A DNA stretch of 64,000 nt. It comes from Ga0077523 sp038324085 (lineage in GTDB: Bacteria > Pseudomonadota > Gammaproteobacteria > Burkholderiales > Ga0077523). Numbering within the stretch: position 1 is the first letter of the stretch; each line of letters starts with the position of its first letter. The notes beneath the pieces were generated by a model, which worked only from the letters and a program-made list of their open reading frames with translations, made no database searches and was not told the DNA's origin. The stretch is taken from positions 19,668 through 83,667 of the forward strand of contig JBBQHP010000015.1 in the NCBI GenBank assembly GCA_038324085.1. Direction: 5' to 3'. Shown piece by piece: positions 46,185 through 54,049 of this stretch. A program made the position numbers and the translations under genes.

Positions 46185-46949
46185 ATGTCGAACGAACAGA
46201 CGGTTCAGTCATTGTGGGATAACCATGCGCGCGGCATCTTCCTGCCGCAGGAATGGCTGGGGAAGCTGGCGATGGAAGACGGCTACCGGGCGCAGCTCGG
46301 ACTGCTCGAGCGCAAGGTTGCGGGCGGGGCGCGACAGGTTGGATGGAAGGTGGGGCTGACCGCGCCGCACATGCGCGAGATGTTCCGCAATCCCGAGCCC
46401 GTGTTCGGGTATCTGCTGCAGTCTGGCCGGAAGGAATCCGGTCACGCGTTTACGTGGGCCGATCTGCGCAAGCCCGCGGTGGAGAGCGAGCTGATGATCA
46501 CGCTCGCGCGCGATCTGGGCGGTCCCGCGGTCACGAACGACGAGGCGCGGAACGCGATCGCGACGGTGGCGCCTGCTCTCGAACTGGTCGAACTGGGCCG
46601 AGCCGACATGCGCACCGACCTGGCGCTGGCCGTGGCGGACAACGTGGCCCAGTGCGCTTTCATCCACGGCACGCCGGTCGCGATCGGCCAGCTCGATTTC
46701 GGCGCTGTTTCGGCAAAGGTGGAGATCAACGGGGCCGTCGTGGCCGATGTAGTGGGCCGAGAAGTGATCGACAACCAGCTACAGACGCTGGTGTGGCTCA
46801 CCGGTACGCTGCATCGCTTCGGCAAGGGCTTGCGTGCAGGCGACTGCATCATGACCGGGTCGTTCACCAAACCCCTGCCGATGGAACGGGGCGACCGGAT
46901 CAGAACCGAGTTCGGTGGGATCGGCCAGGTGTCGGCGTTGTTCAGCTGA
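46185..46949 (+). CDS. Fumarylacetoacetate hydrolase family protein (2-keto-4-pentenoate hydratase-like)
   Basis: A 254-residue enzyme of the MhpD/HpcG branch of the FAA hydrolase family, which hydrates 2-oxo-pentenoate-type products of meta-cleavage or acts as a related decarboxylase/hydratase. Seen: GWKVGLTAPHMREMFRNPEPVFGYL near residue 52, VESELMITLARDLGG near 98 with the metal-binding acids, then ELVELGRADM and the C-terminal GDCIMTGSFTKPLPMERGD. No ring-cleavage dioxygenase is near, so the pathway is undefined. GGAGGAG precedes the ATG. Confidence 0.87.
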   Translation: MSNEQTVQSLWDNHARGIFLPQEWLGKLAMEDGYRAQLGLLERKVAGGARQVGWKVGLTAPHMREMFRNPEPVFGYLLQSGRKESGHAFTWADLRKPAVESELMITLARDLGGPAVTNDEARNAIATVAPALELVELGRADMRTDLALAVADNVAQCAFIHGTPVAIGQLDFGAVSAKVEINGAVVADVVGREVIDNQLQTLVWLTGTLHRFGKGLRAGDCIMTGSFTKPLPMERGDRIRTEFGGIGQVSALFS

Positions 46950-47118
46950 TCGAAGGCAGCAGTAGCGGCTGCGCGCGGCGATCGTCCAGGCCCGCGCCGT
47001 GTTCACGTGCCACCGGCACGTGCGGCGCGACCCGGATCACGTGGTCGGGCAATCCCAAGGCAGCCCCGCGGCCGCCACCGCCGGCAGAATCCAGAGCATC
47101 TGCGAAGCGCAGGGGGGA

Positions 47119-50100
47119 TTACATATTCCTCCGGTACTGCCCCCCCACCTCGAACAACGCATTGGTGATCTGACCCAGCGAGCAGCACCGCACCGCATCC
47201 ATCAGCACCGCAAAGACGTTGTCATTGCGAATCACCGCGCTCTTCAGCCGTTCGAGCATCGCCGGCGCTTCGCTCGAATGCGCTTCCTGGAAGCCGCTCA
47301 GCCGCTTCAACTGCCCCTGCTTCTCTTCATCGCTCGAGCGGGCGAGTTCCACTTTCTGAGGCACCGCATCGCCGTGCGGATTGCGGAACGTGTTGACGCC
47401 GATGATCGGGTATTCGCCGGTGTGCTTCTGGTGTTCGTAGTGCATGGACTCTTCCTGGATCTTCCCGCGCTGGTAACCCAGTTCCATCGCGCCAAGCACG
47501 CCGCCGCGTTCGCTGATGGATTCGAATTCCTTCAGCACGGCCTCTTCGACGAGATCGGTCAGCTCGTCGATGATGAAGCTGCCCTGGTTCGGGTTCTCGT
47601 TCTTGGCGAGCCCCCATTCGCGGTTGATCACGAGCTGAATCGCCATGGCGCGCCGCACCGATTCTTCGGTGGGCGTAGTGATCGCCTCGTCGTAGGCGTT
47701 GGTGTGCAGCGAGTTGGCGTTGTCGTAGGTCGCGATCAGCGCCTGCAGCGTGGTGCGGATGTCGTTGAAGGCAATCTCCTGCGCGTGGAGTGACCGTCCC
47801 GACGTCTGGCAGTGGTACTTGAGCTTCTGGCTGCGCTCGTTCGCACCGTACTTGTCGCGCATGGCGACGGCCCAGATGCGGCGGGCGACGCGACCCAGCA
47901 CGGTGTATTCCGGGTCCATGCCATTGCTGAAGAAGAATGACAGGTTCTGCGCGAAGTCGTCTATGTGCATTCCGCGCGCAAGGTAGGCTTCGACGAACGT
48001 GAAGCCGTTCGAGAGCGTGAACGCGAGCTGGCTGATCGGATTCGCCCCGGCCTCGGCGATGTGATAGCCGGAGATCGACACGGAGTAGAAGTTGTGGACG
48101 TCGTGATGGACGAAGTACTGCTGGATGTCACCCATCACCTTGAGCGAGAACTCGGTGGAGAAGATGCAGGTGTTCTGGCCCTGGTCTTCCTTCAGGATGT
48201 CGGCCTGCACCGTGCCGCGGACGTTCGCGAGCACCCAGGAACGGATCTTCTGCATCTCGTCGTCGGTCGGCTCGCGGCCGTTGTCGACCTTGAACTTGTC
48301 GATGTTCTGGTCGATAGCGGTATTCATGAACATCGCGAGGATGGTCGGCGCCGGGCCGTTGATCGTCATCGAGACCGACGTGTTCGGTGCCGTGAGATCG
48401 AAGCCGGAATAGAGCACCTTCATGTCTTCGAGCGTGGCGATCGACACACCGGAATTGCCGACCTTGCCGTAGATGTCGGGACGGACCGCGGGATCGTTCC
48501 CGTACAGCGTGACCGAGTCGAAAGCCGTCGACAGGCGCTTGGCCGGCATGCCCTCGGAGACCATCTTGAAGCGGCGGTTGGTGCGGAATGCATCGCCTTC
48601 GCCCGCGAACATGCGGGTCGGGTCCTCGCCTTCGCGCTTGAAGGCGAACACGCCCGCCGTAAATGGGAAGGAGCCGGGAACGTTCTCCATCCACAGCCAT
48701 TTGAGGATCTCGCCATGATCTTCGTATCGCGGCAGCGCGACCTTGCGGATCTTCGTGCCCGAGAGCGTGGTGGTGGTCAGGACGGTGCGGATTTCCTTGT
48801 CTCTGATCTTCACCACGTATTCGTCGCCGCCGTAGGCCTTCCGCATGTCGGGCCAGAGGGCGAGGAGCTTCTTCGACGTCGCATCGAGGCGGGCTTCGCG
48901 GTCGGTTATCAGGTTGTCGAGGGCCGCGCTGCCGCCCGCTCCCCAACCCTCTCCCGACGTTGCCGGGAGAGATGCTGCAATGCCCTCCCCCGCCATGGGT
49001 GGCGGAGGGTTGGGGTGGGGGCCAGCCGCCAGCATTCGCTTCGCCTCCGTCAACTGCTGGCGCTCGCGCGCGATGCGCGCCTGTTCCGATCCGCGCCGGC
49101 GATATCCCCGAACCAGGTCGGAGATCTCGGCCAGGTAGCGCACGCGCGCCGGCGGCACGATCGGCGTCTGATTGGTCGAGTGGCGCGTGAGCGCCGGGGG
49201 CAATCTCGATTCGCCGGACTTCAGGCCGAGCGCGACCAGCTTGGGCAACAGCGCCTGATACAGCGCCGTGACACCATCGTCGTTGAAGCGCGCGGCCATC
49301 GTGCCGAATACGGACATCTCATCGGGGCGCCTGGCGAAATCGCCCTTGTTGCGCTGTACCTGCTTTGCCACATCGCGCAATGCGTCGAGCGAACCCTTGC
49401 GGTCAAACTTGTTGATCGCGACGAAATCGGCGAAATCGAGCATGTCGATCTTCTCGAGCTGGCTCGCGGCGCCGTACTCGGGTGTCATCACGTACAGGCT
49501 CGCATCCACCAGCGGCACGATGGCCGCGTCGCCCTGACCGATGCCGGAAGTCTCGACCAGGATGAGGTCGAACCCCGCGACCTTGCAGGCCGCAATCACG
49601 TCCGGCAGCGCCTGGCTGATCTCGCTGCCCGCTTCGCGCGTCGCGAGCGAGCGCATGTAGACCTTCGGACCCGCGCTCCACGGATTGATCGCATTCATGC
49701 GGATGCGGTCACCGAGCAATGCGCCGCCGCTCTTGCGGCGCGACGGGTCGATGGAAATGACGGCAATCGACGGCGCGTCGTCCTGGTCGAGCCGGAGGCG
49801 ACGGATCAGTTCGTCGGTGAGGGAGCTCTTGCCCGCGCCGCCGGTACCGGTGATGCCCAGCGTCGGCACTTTCGTCTTGCCGGCCGCTGCGCGCAACGCA
49901 TCGCGGAATTCCGGTGCTGTGCGTTCCAGTTCCAGCGCGGTGATGACCTGCGAGAGCGCACGCCAGCGCCGGCCGGTGTCGCTGTCGTCCAGCGCGTCCA
50001 GCCGGGCGGGCGCGAATGGCGCGAGGTCGATGTCGCATTCGGCGACCATCGAACCGATCATGCCCATCAGGCCGAGCTTCTGGCCGTCTTCGGGGGAGAA

Positions 50101-50481
50101 GATGCGCGTGACGCCATACGCATGCAGTTCGGCGATCTCGGGCGCGACGATCACGCCGCCGCCGCCGCCGAACACCTTGATGCGCTCGCCGCCGCGCTCG
50201 CGCAGCAGGTCGACCATGTACTTGAAGAACTCGACGTGTCCGCCCTGGTAGGAGCTGACCGCGATGCCCTGCACGTCCTCCTGCAGCGCCGCGGTCACGA
50301 TCTCGTCGACCGAACGGTTGTGGCCCAGGTGGATCACCTCCGCGCCCATGCTCTGGAGGATGCGCCGCATGATGTTGATCGAAGCGTCGTGGCCGTCGAA
50401 GAGCGAGGCGGCGGTGACGAAGCGCACCTTGTGCGTGGGGCGGTAGTCGGCCAGCTTGCGGGATTCGGAGAGATCGGTCAT
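47119..50481 (-). CDS. icmF: Fused B12-dependent isobutyryl-CoA mutase IcmF
   Basis: Adenosylcobalamin-dependent carbon-skeleton mutase interconverting isobutyryl-CoA and n-butyryl-CoA, fused with its own GTPase chaperone. The 1120 residues run: B12-binding domain (FDGHDASINIM, cobalt-ligand His31), a MeaI-type G domain from about residue 205 (GTGGAGKSS Walker A, NKFD), a linker, then the (alpha/beta)8 mutase domain to the end (GYHIAEAGANPISQLAFTL, CQTSGRSL). An in-frame REP-like insert of about 28 residues (PHPNPPPPMAGEG...) lies near residue 490, between G and mutase domains, explaining a length above the usual about 1090. It diverges from lrp. Confidence 0.93.
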   Translation of the reverse strand: MTDLSESRKLADYRPTHKVRFVTAASLFDGHDASINIMRRILQSMGAEVIHLGHNRSVDEIVTAALQEDVQGIAVSSYQGGHVEFFKYMVDLLRERGGERIKVFGGGGGVIVAPEIAELHAYGVTRIFSPEDGQKLGLMGMIGSMVAECDIDLAPFAPARLDALDDSDTGRRWRALSQVITALELERTAPEFRDALRAAAGKTKVPTLGITGTGGAGKSSLTDELIRRLRLDQDDAPSIAVISIDPSRRKSGGALLGDRIRMNAINPWSAGPKVYMRSLATREAGSEISQALPDVIAACKVAGFDLILVETSGIGQGDAAIVPLVDASLYVMTPEYGAASQLEKIDMLDFADFVAINKFDRKGSLDALRDVAKQVQRNKGDFARRPDEMSVFGTMAARFNDDGVTALYQALLPKLVALGLKSGESRLPPALTRHSTNQTPIVPPARVRYLAEISDLVRGYRRRGSEQARIARERQQLTEAKRMLAAGPHPNPPPPMAGEGIAASLPATSGEGWGAGGSAALDNLITDREARLDATSKKLLALWPDMRKAYGGDEYVVKIRDKEIRTVLTTTTLSGTKIRKVALPRYEDHGEILKWLWMENVPGSFPFTAGVFAFKREGEDPTRMFAGEGDAFRTNRRFKMVSEGMPAKRLSTAFDSVTLYGNDPAVRPDIYGKVGNSGVSIATLEDMKVLYSGFDLTAPNTSVSMTINGPAPTILAMFMNTAIDQNIDKFKVDNGREPTDDEMQKIRSWVLANVRGTVQADILKEDQGQNTCIFSTEFSLKVMGDIQQYFVHHDVHNFYSVSISGYHIAEAGANPISQLAFTLSNGFTFVEAYLARGMHIDDFAQNLSFFFSNGMDPEYTVLGRVARRIWAVAMRDKYGANERSQKLKYHCQTSGRSLHAQEIAFNDIRTTLQALIATYDNANSLHTNAYDEAITTPTEESVRRAMAIQLVINREWGLAKNENPNQGSFIIDELTDLVEEAVLKEFESISERGGVLGAMELGYQRGKIQEESMHYEHQKHTGEYPIIGVNTFRNPHGDAVPQKVELARSSDEEKQGQLKRLSGFQEAHSSEAPAMLERLKSAVIRNDNVFAVLMDAVRCCSLGQITNALFEVGGQYRRNM
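48938..49022. repeat. REP-like double-hairpin element inside icmF
   Basis: Within the icmF frame lie two hairpins flanked by outer arms. The first has CTCTCCCG/CGGGAGAG arms at 48949-48956 and 48964-48971; the second pairs CCCTCC with GGAGGG around CCATGG. The outer arms CCCCAACCCTC (48941-) and GAGGGTTGGGG (near 49004-49018) bracket both. The layout is the same as the boxB-boxA element but with a different sequence, so it may be another family of palindromic repeats. Its insertion keeps the frame. Confidence 0.78.
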
Positions 50482-50730
50482 CGAAGGGTCTCGCTATCGT
50501 TCGTTGTCGGGGCGCCTGTTGCCACGCCGGCTGCGCCGGACGCTGCGGCCGAGCCGGGATTATCCACCGTCGTGCGCTTTCGCGTCCCCACGAGAGCGCC
50601 CGGGCAAGCGCGGGCCCGAGCGCCATTCGAGCCCCCCCCTGCTCACGACGCGGCGAAACGCCAACGCCTGGATGGTACGGGCAAGGGTCTAGAAAAGGCT
50701 CCCATTCCCGCGTGCGAGCGCCGATAATTC

Positions 50731-50743
50731 AGGAAAGTTTCCT
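50731..50743. promoter_or_regulatory. Perfect 13-base palindrome before lrp
   Basis: AGGAAAGTTTCCT is fully symmetrical and lies 22 bases before the lrp ATG, in the region shared with divergent icmF. Lrp/AsnC proteins bind dyads of this size, so autoregulation or control of icmF is plausible. Confidence 0.5.
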
Positions 50744-50764
50744 CACCAACGGTTCTTTATCAGA

Positions 50765-51343
50765 ATGAACGTCGACAAGTTTGATCTTGCGATTCTCGCG
50801 GTCCTTCAACAGGACGCGCGCGCCAGCCTGCAGGACATCAGCGCGCAGGTGGGCCTTTCCATCACCCCGTGTTGGAACCGCATCAAACGCATGGAGGCCG
50901 AAGGCACCATCCAGGGCTACACCGTGCGCATCGACCCCGAAGCGGTCGGACTAGCCGAGACCGTGATCCTGCAGGTCACGCTCGAGAGCCACAACGACGA
51001 GACGCTGTCCCAATTCGGCAAGGCGCTGGAGGAGATCCCCGAGGTGCTCGAGGCCTACCTGGTATCGGGCGACTACGACTACTACATCCGGATGGCGGTG
51101 CGCGACACACGCGATTACGAACGCCTGCTGCGCGAGCAGCTCTACCGCATACCCGGTATTCGACACAGCCGGTCGAGTTTCGTGTTGCGCACGCTCAAGC
51201 AGAGCCTCATTCCGTTGACGCCACCACCGCTTGCGGGCGACGGCGGCACCGGACAGCGCAAGCGCCGTCCCGAGCGCACCGGCGCCGCGAGCGGCCCCAA
51301 GCGCCCTGCCGCGCCCCGTCGCAGAGCGCCGCGCCGCGCCTGA
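50765..51343 (+). CDS. Lrp/AsnC-family transcriptional regulator with a basic C-terminal tail
   Basis: Regulator of 192 residues. The N-terminal helix-turn-helix (DLAILAVLQQDARASLQDIS, SITPCWNRIKRMEAEG) and the ligand-binding RAM domain (EVLEAYLVSGDYDYYIRMAV, LYRIPGIRHSRSSFVLR) span about residues 1-150, normal for the family. The last 35-40 residues, PLTPPPLAGDGGTGQ followed by an Arg/Lys/Pro/Ala-rich stretch, are extra and may add DNA or RNA affinity. The effector is likely an amino acid or acyl compound. It is divergent from icmF and upstream of the CBB operon on the same strand. Confidence 0.9.
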   Translation: MNVDKFDLAILAVLQQDARASLQDISAQVGLSITPCWNRIKRMEAEGTIQGYTVRIDPEAVGLAETVILQVTLESHNDETLSQFGKALEEIPEVLEAYLVSGDYDYYIRMAVRDTRDYERLLREQLYRIPGIRHSRSSFVLRTLKQSLIPLTPPPLAGDGGTGQRKRRPERTGAASGPKRPAAPRRRAPRRA

Positions 51344-51396
51344 GCGATCCCGCGTCGCACCTGCGCGATCCCGGTCCGCGTCGCGCCTGCGCGACT
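51328..51396. repeat. Three imperfect GC-rich tandem units after lrp
   Basis: The sequence repeats a roughly 21-25-base unit of the type GCGTCGCxCCTGCGCGAtCC: copies near 51328-51350 (gcGCCGCGCCTGAGCGATCC), 51352-51376 and 51378-51396. The units overlap the end of lrp by a few codons. Probably a small local duplication; it may form alternative RNA structures between lrp and the CBB operon. Confidence 0.45.
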
Positions 51397-51488
51397 CTGT
51401 AGATCGGCGTTCGCGGACGGGCGCGATGGCGTGCCTCGGGCGTTGCGGGGGCCACCACCGAGGGCCTGACCGCGCCTCGTTCGATGCG

Positions 51489-51512
51489 ATAGATCAGTTA
51501 AAGCTTATCTAT
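51489..51512. promoter_or_regulatory. Candidate LysR-type (CbbR-like) operator before cbbL
   Basis: ATAGAT at 51489-51494 and ATCTAT at 51507-51512 form a dyad with 12 bases between, in a strikingly AT-rich stretch (51485-51545) about 95 bases before cbbL. This fits the T-N11-A style of LysR-type regulators such as CbbR, which usually activate this operon. No cbbR gene is adjacent, so the regulator would be encoded elsewhere, or Lrp may act instead. Confidence 0.5.
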
Positions 51513-51606
51513 TGGACAAGAATTTCTTACTTTCATTGATCGATCATGAACCCTAGAGTCCGGTCATCCCAACGCCGATCGCGAACGCCACGTGCAAGGA
51601 GACCCT

Positions 51607-53094
51607 GTGACCAAACCCGCAGAAGAAGGCCTGATCACCGACGCCAAAAAGCGCTACAGCGCCGGTGTGCTGAAGTACAAGCAGATGGGCTATTGGCAGC
51701 CCGACTACGCGCTGCAGGACACCGACGTCATTGCGATGTTCCGCATCACGCCGCAAGAGGGCGTGGACGCCGAAGAGGCGGCGGCGGCGGTGGCCGGTGA
51801 ATCCTCCACCGCTACCTGGACTGTGGTGTGGACCGACCGCCTGACGGCTTGCGATCTCTACCGCGCCAAGGCCTATCGCGTCGACGCCGTGCCCAACACC
51901 GGGCCCGGCACCCGGACCGAGCAGCAATACTTCGCATACATCGCCTACGACCTTGACCTGTTCGAGCCAGGCTCGATCGCCAACCTCACCGCGTCGATCA
52001 TCGGCAACGTGTTCGGCTTCAAGGCGGTGAAGGCGCTGCGCCTGGAGGACATGCGCATTCCCGTCGGCTACCTCAAGACCTTCCAGGGACCGGCCACCGG
52101 TGTCATCGTCGAGCGCGAGCGCCTGGACAAGTTCGGCCGCCCGCTGCTGGGCGCCACCACCAAGCCCAAGCTCGGCCTCAGCGGCCGCAACTACGGCCGC
52201 GTGGTGTACGAGGGCCTGAAGGGCGGCCTCGACTTCATGAAGGACGACGAGAACATCAACTCGCAGCCCTTCATGCACTGGCGCGACCGCTTCCTCTACT
52301 GCATGGAAGCCGTGAACAAGGCGGGCGCAGCGAGCGGCGAGATCAAGGGCCACTATCTGAACGTCACCGCCGGCACGATGGAAGAGATGTACGAACGCGC
52401 GGAGTTCGCCAAGAACCTGGGGTCGGTGATCATCATGATCGACCTGGTGATCGGCTACACCGCGATCCAGTCGATGGCCAAGTGGGCGCGCAAGAACGAC
52501 ATGATTCTTCACCTGCACCGGGCGGGCAACAGCACCTACTCGCGGCAGAAGAACCACGGCATGAACTTCCGCGTGATCTGCAAGTGGATGCGCATGGCCG
52601 GCGTCGACCACATCCATGCCGGCACCGTCGTGGGCAAGCTCGAAGGCGACCCGATGATGATCCGCGGCTTCTACGACACGCTGCTCGACACGCACACGCC
52701 GATGCAGCTCGACAAGGGCTTGTTCTTCGAGCAGGACTGGGCCTCGCTGAACAAGGTGATGCCGGTCGCATCGGGCGGCATCCACGCCGGCCAGATGCAC
52801 CAGTTGCTCACCTACCTGGGCGACGACGTGGTGCTGCAGTTCGGGGGCGGCACCATCGGCCATCCGCAGGGCATCCAGGCCGGCGCGACGGCTAACCGCG
52901 TCGCGCTCGAAGCCATGGTGCTCGCGCGCAACGAAGGCCGCGACATCTGGAACGAAGGCCCGCAGATCCTGCAGGACGCCGCCAAGTGGTGCTCGCCGCT
53001 GAAGGCCGCGCTCGATACCTGGGGCGAGGTCAGCTTCAACTACGAGTCGACCGACACTGGCGACTTCGTGCCGACGCCGACGATGTCGGCCTGA
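51607..53094 (+). CDS. cbbL: RubisCO large subunit, red-type form IC
   Basis: Carboxylates ribulose 1,5-bisphosphate to two 3-phosphoglycerates. 495 residues with the catalytic stretch GGLDFMKDDENINSQPF (the carbamylated Lys and its metal-binding neighbours), the LGATTKPKLGLSGRNYGRVVYE segment, HLHRAGNSTYSRQ near loop 5 and the HAGTVVGKLEGDP loop 6 region; DQDW-like and QFGGGTIGHP phosphate-binding motifs follow. The sequence and the cbbX gene downstream point to form IC. The start at GTG 51607 has AAGGAG upstream; a GTG five codons earlier overlaps that site. It is the first gene of the CBB operon. Confidence 0.95.
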   Translation: MTKPAEEGLITDAKKRYSAGVLKYKQMGYWQPDYALQDTDVIAMFRITPQEGVDAEEAAAAVAGESSTATWTVVWTDRLTACDLYRAKAYRVDAVPNTGPGTRTEQQYFAYIAYDLDLFEPGSIANLTASIIGNVFGFKAVKALRLEDMRIPVGYLKTFQGPATGVIVERERLDKFGRPLLGATTKPKLGLSGRNYGRVVYEGLKGGLDFMKDDENINSQPFMHWRDRFLYCMEAVNKAGAASGEIKGHYLNVTAGTMEEMYERAEFAKNLGSVIIMIDLVIGYTAIQSMAKWARKNDMILHLHRAGNSTYSRQKNHGMNFRVICKWMRMAGVDHIHAGTVVGKLEGDPMMIRGFYDTLLDTHTPMQLDKGLFFEQDWASLNKVMPVASGGIHAGQMHQLLTYLGDDVVLQFGGGTIGHPQGIQAGATANRVALEAMVLARNEGRDIWNEGPQILQDAAKWCSPLKAALDTWGEVSFNYESTDTGDFVPTPTMSA

Positions 53095-53108
53095 AAGGAG
53101 ACCGCACC

Positions 53109-53555
53109 ATGATGACCAACCACGGCAACCGCATCACCCAGGGCCAGTTCTCATACCTGCCCGACCTGACCGATGCGCAGATCGGCAAGCAGATCGAGTA
53201 CGCCTTGAAGAACAACTATGCCGTAGGCATCGAATACACCGACGATCCGCACCCACGCAACACCTACTGGGAGATGTTCGGCAACCCGATGTTCGACTTG
53301 AAGGACCCGGCCGGGATCCTGATGGAGATCAACAACTGCAGGAAGACCTTTCCGAACCACTACATACGGGTCACGGCTTTCGATTCGACCCGCGGGGTGG
53401 AGTCGCCGCGCATGTCCTTCATCGTCAACCGGCCGGCGCGCGAGCCCGGCTTCGGACTCATGCGCCAGGAAGGCAATGGCCGCTCGCTGCAGTACACGAC
53501 GCATAGCTACGCTGCCGATCTGCCGGAAGGCGAACGGTACGAGTCGGAGCCCTGA
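53109..53555 (+). CDS. cbbS: RubisCO small subunit, red-type
   Basis: Small subunit of 148 residues that assembles with CbbL into an L8S8 enzyme. It has the SYLPDLTDAQIGKQIEYALKN start, EYTDDPHPRNTYWEMFGNPMFDL and the C-terminal beta-hairpin extension (GFGLMRQEGNGRSLQYTTHSY) typical of red-type small subunits. It follows cbbL by 14 bases with AAAGGAG before the ATG. A second in-frame ATG follows directly; the first is taken. Confidence 0.94.
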   Translation: MMTNHGNRITQGQFSYLPDLTDAQIGKQIEYALKNNYAVGIEYTDDPHPRNTYWEMFGNPMFDLKDPAGILMEINNCRKTFPNHYIRVTAFDSTRGVESPRMSFIVNRPAREPGFGLMRQEGNGRSLQYTTHSYAADLPEGERYESEP

Positions 53556-53578
53556 GCGGTCGCTACCAGCTTGCGACG

Positions 53579-54049
53579 ATGAGCCCCGTCACCCATCGCA
53601 TCGCGCCGAGACTCTTGTCCGCCGATTTCGCGCGGCTGGCCGAAGAAGTGAAGACCGTCATCGCGGCAGGCGCCGACTGGTTTCACTTCGATGTGATGGA
53701 CAACCACTACGTGCCCAACCTCACTTTCGGTCCGATGGTGTGCGAAGCGCTGCGCAAGCACGCCGTCACAGCGGGTGGCGCGCGTGTACCGATCGACGTG
53801 CACCTCATGGTGCAACCGGTCGACGCTCTGGCGCAGGCGCGCAGGCTGATCGAGCGCTCCGGACGCGACATCCGCCTGGAAGTCGACGGCGGCATCAAGA
53901 CCGACAACATCCGCGCCGCCGCCGATGCAGGGGCCGACACTTTTGTCGCCGGCAGCGCGATCTTCAGCCAGCCCGACTACCGCGTCGTGATCGATGCGAT
54001 GCGGGAGCGACTTTCATTCGCCGCAGGCAGTGGAGCGCGCGCGGCATGA
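53579..54049 (+). CDS. rpe: Ribulose-phosphate 3-epimerase with a central deletion
   Basis: The 156-residue product matches the ends of RPE (about 225-240 residues) but lacks about 70 residues in the middle. The N-terminal part has APRLLSADFARLAEEV and HFDVMDNHYVPNL plus DVHLMVQPV (metal ligands His, Asp, His); the C-terminal part has LEVDGGIKTDNI (the other catalytic Asp) and DTFVAGSAIF. Missing are beta strands 4-5 and the SVNPGFGGQ phosphate loop. Two adjacent copies of GCGCAGGC (53831-53846) sit at the join. The frame is intact and overlaps cbbX by ATGA; no ribosome-binding site is evident. The protein is probably inactive. Confidence 0.85.
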   Translation: MSPVTHRIAPRLLSADFARLAEEVKTVIAAGADWFHFDVMDNHYVPNLTFGPMVCEALRKHAVTAGGARVPIDVHLMVQPVDALAQARRLIERSGRDIRLEVDGGIKTDNIRAAADAGADTFVAGSAIFSQPDYRVVIDAMRERLSFAAGSGARAA

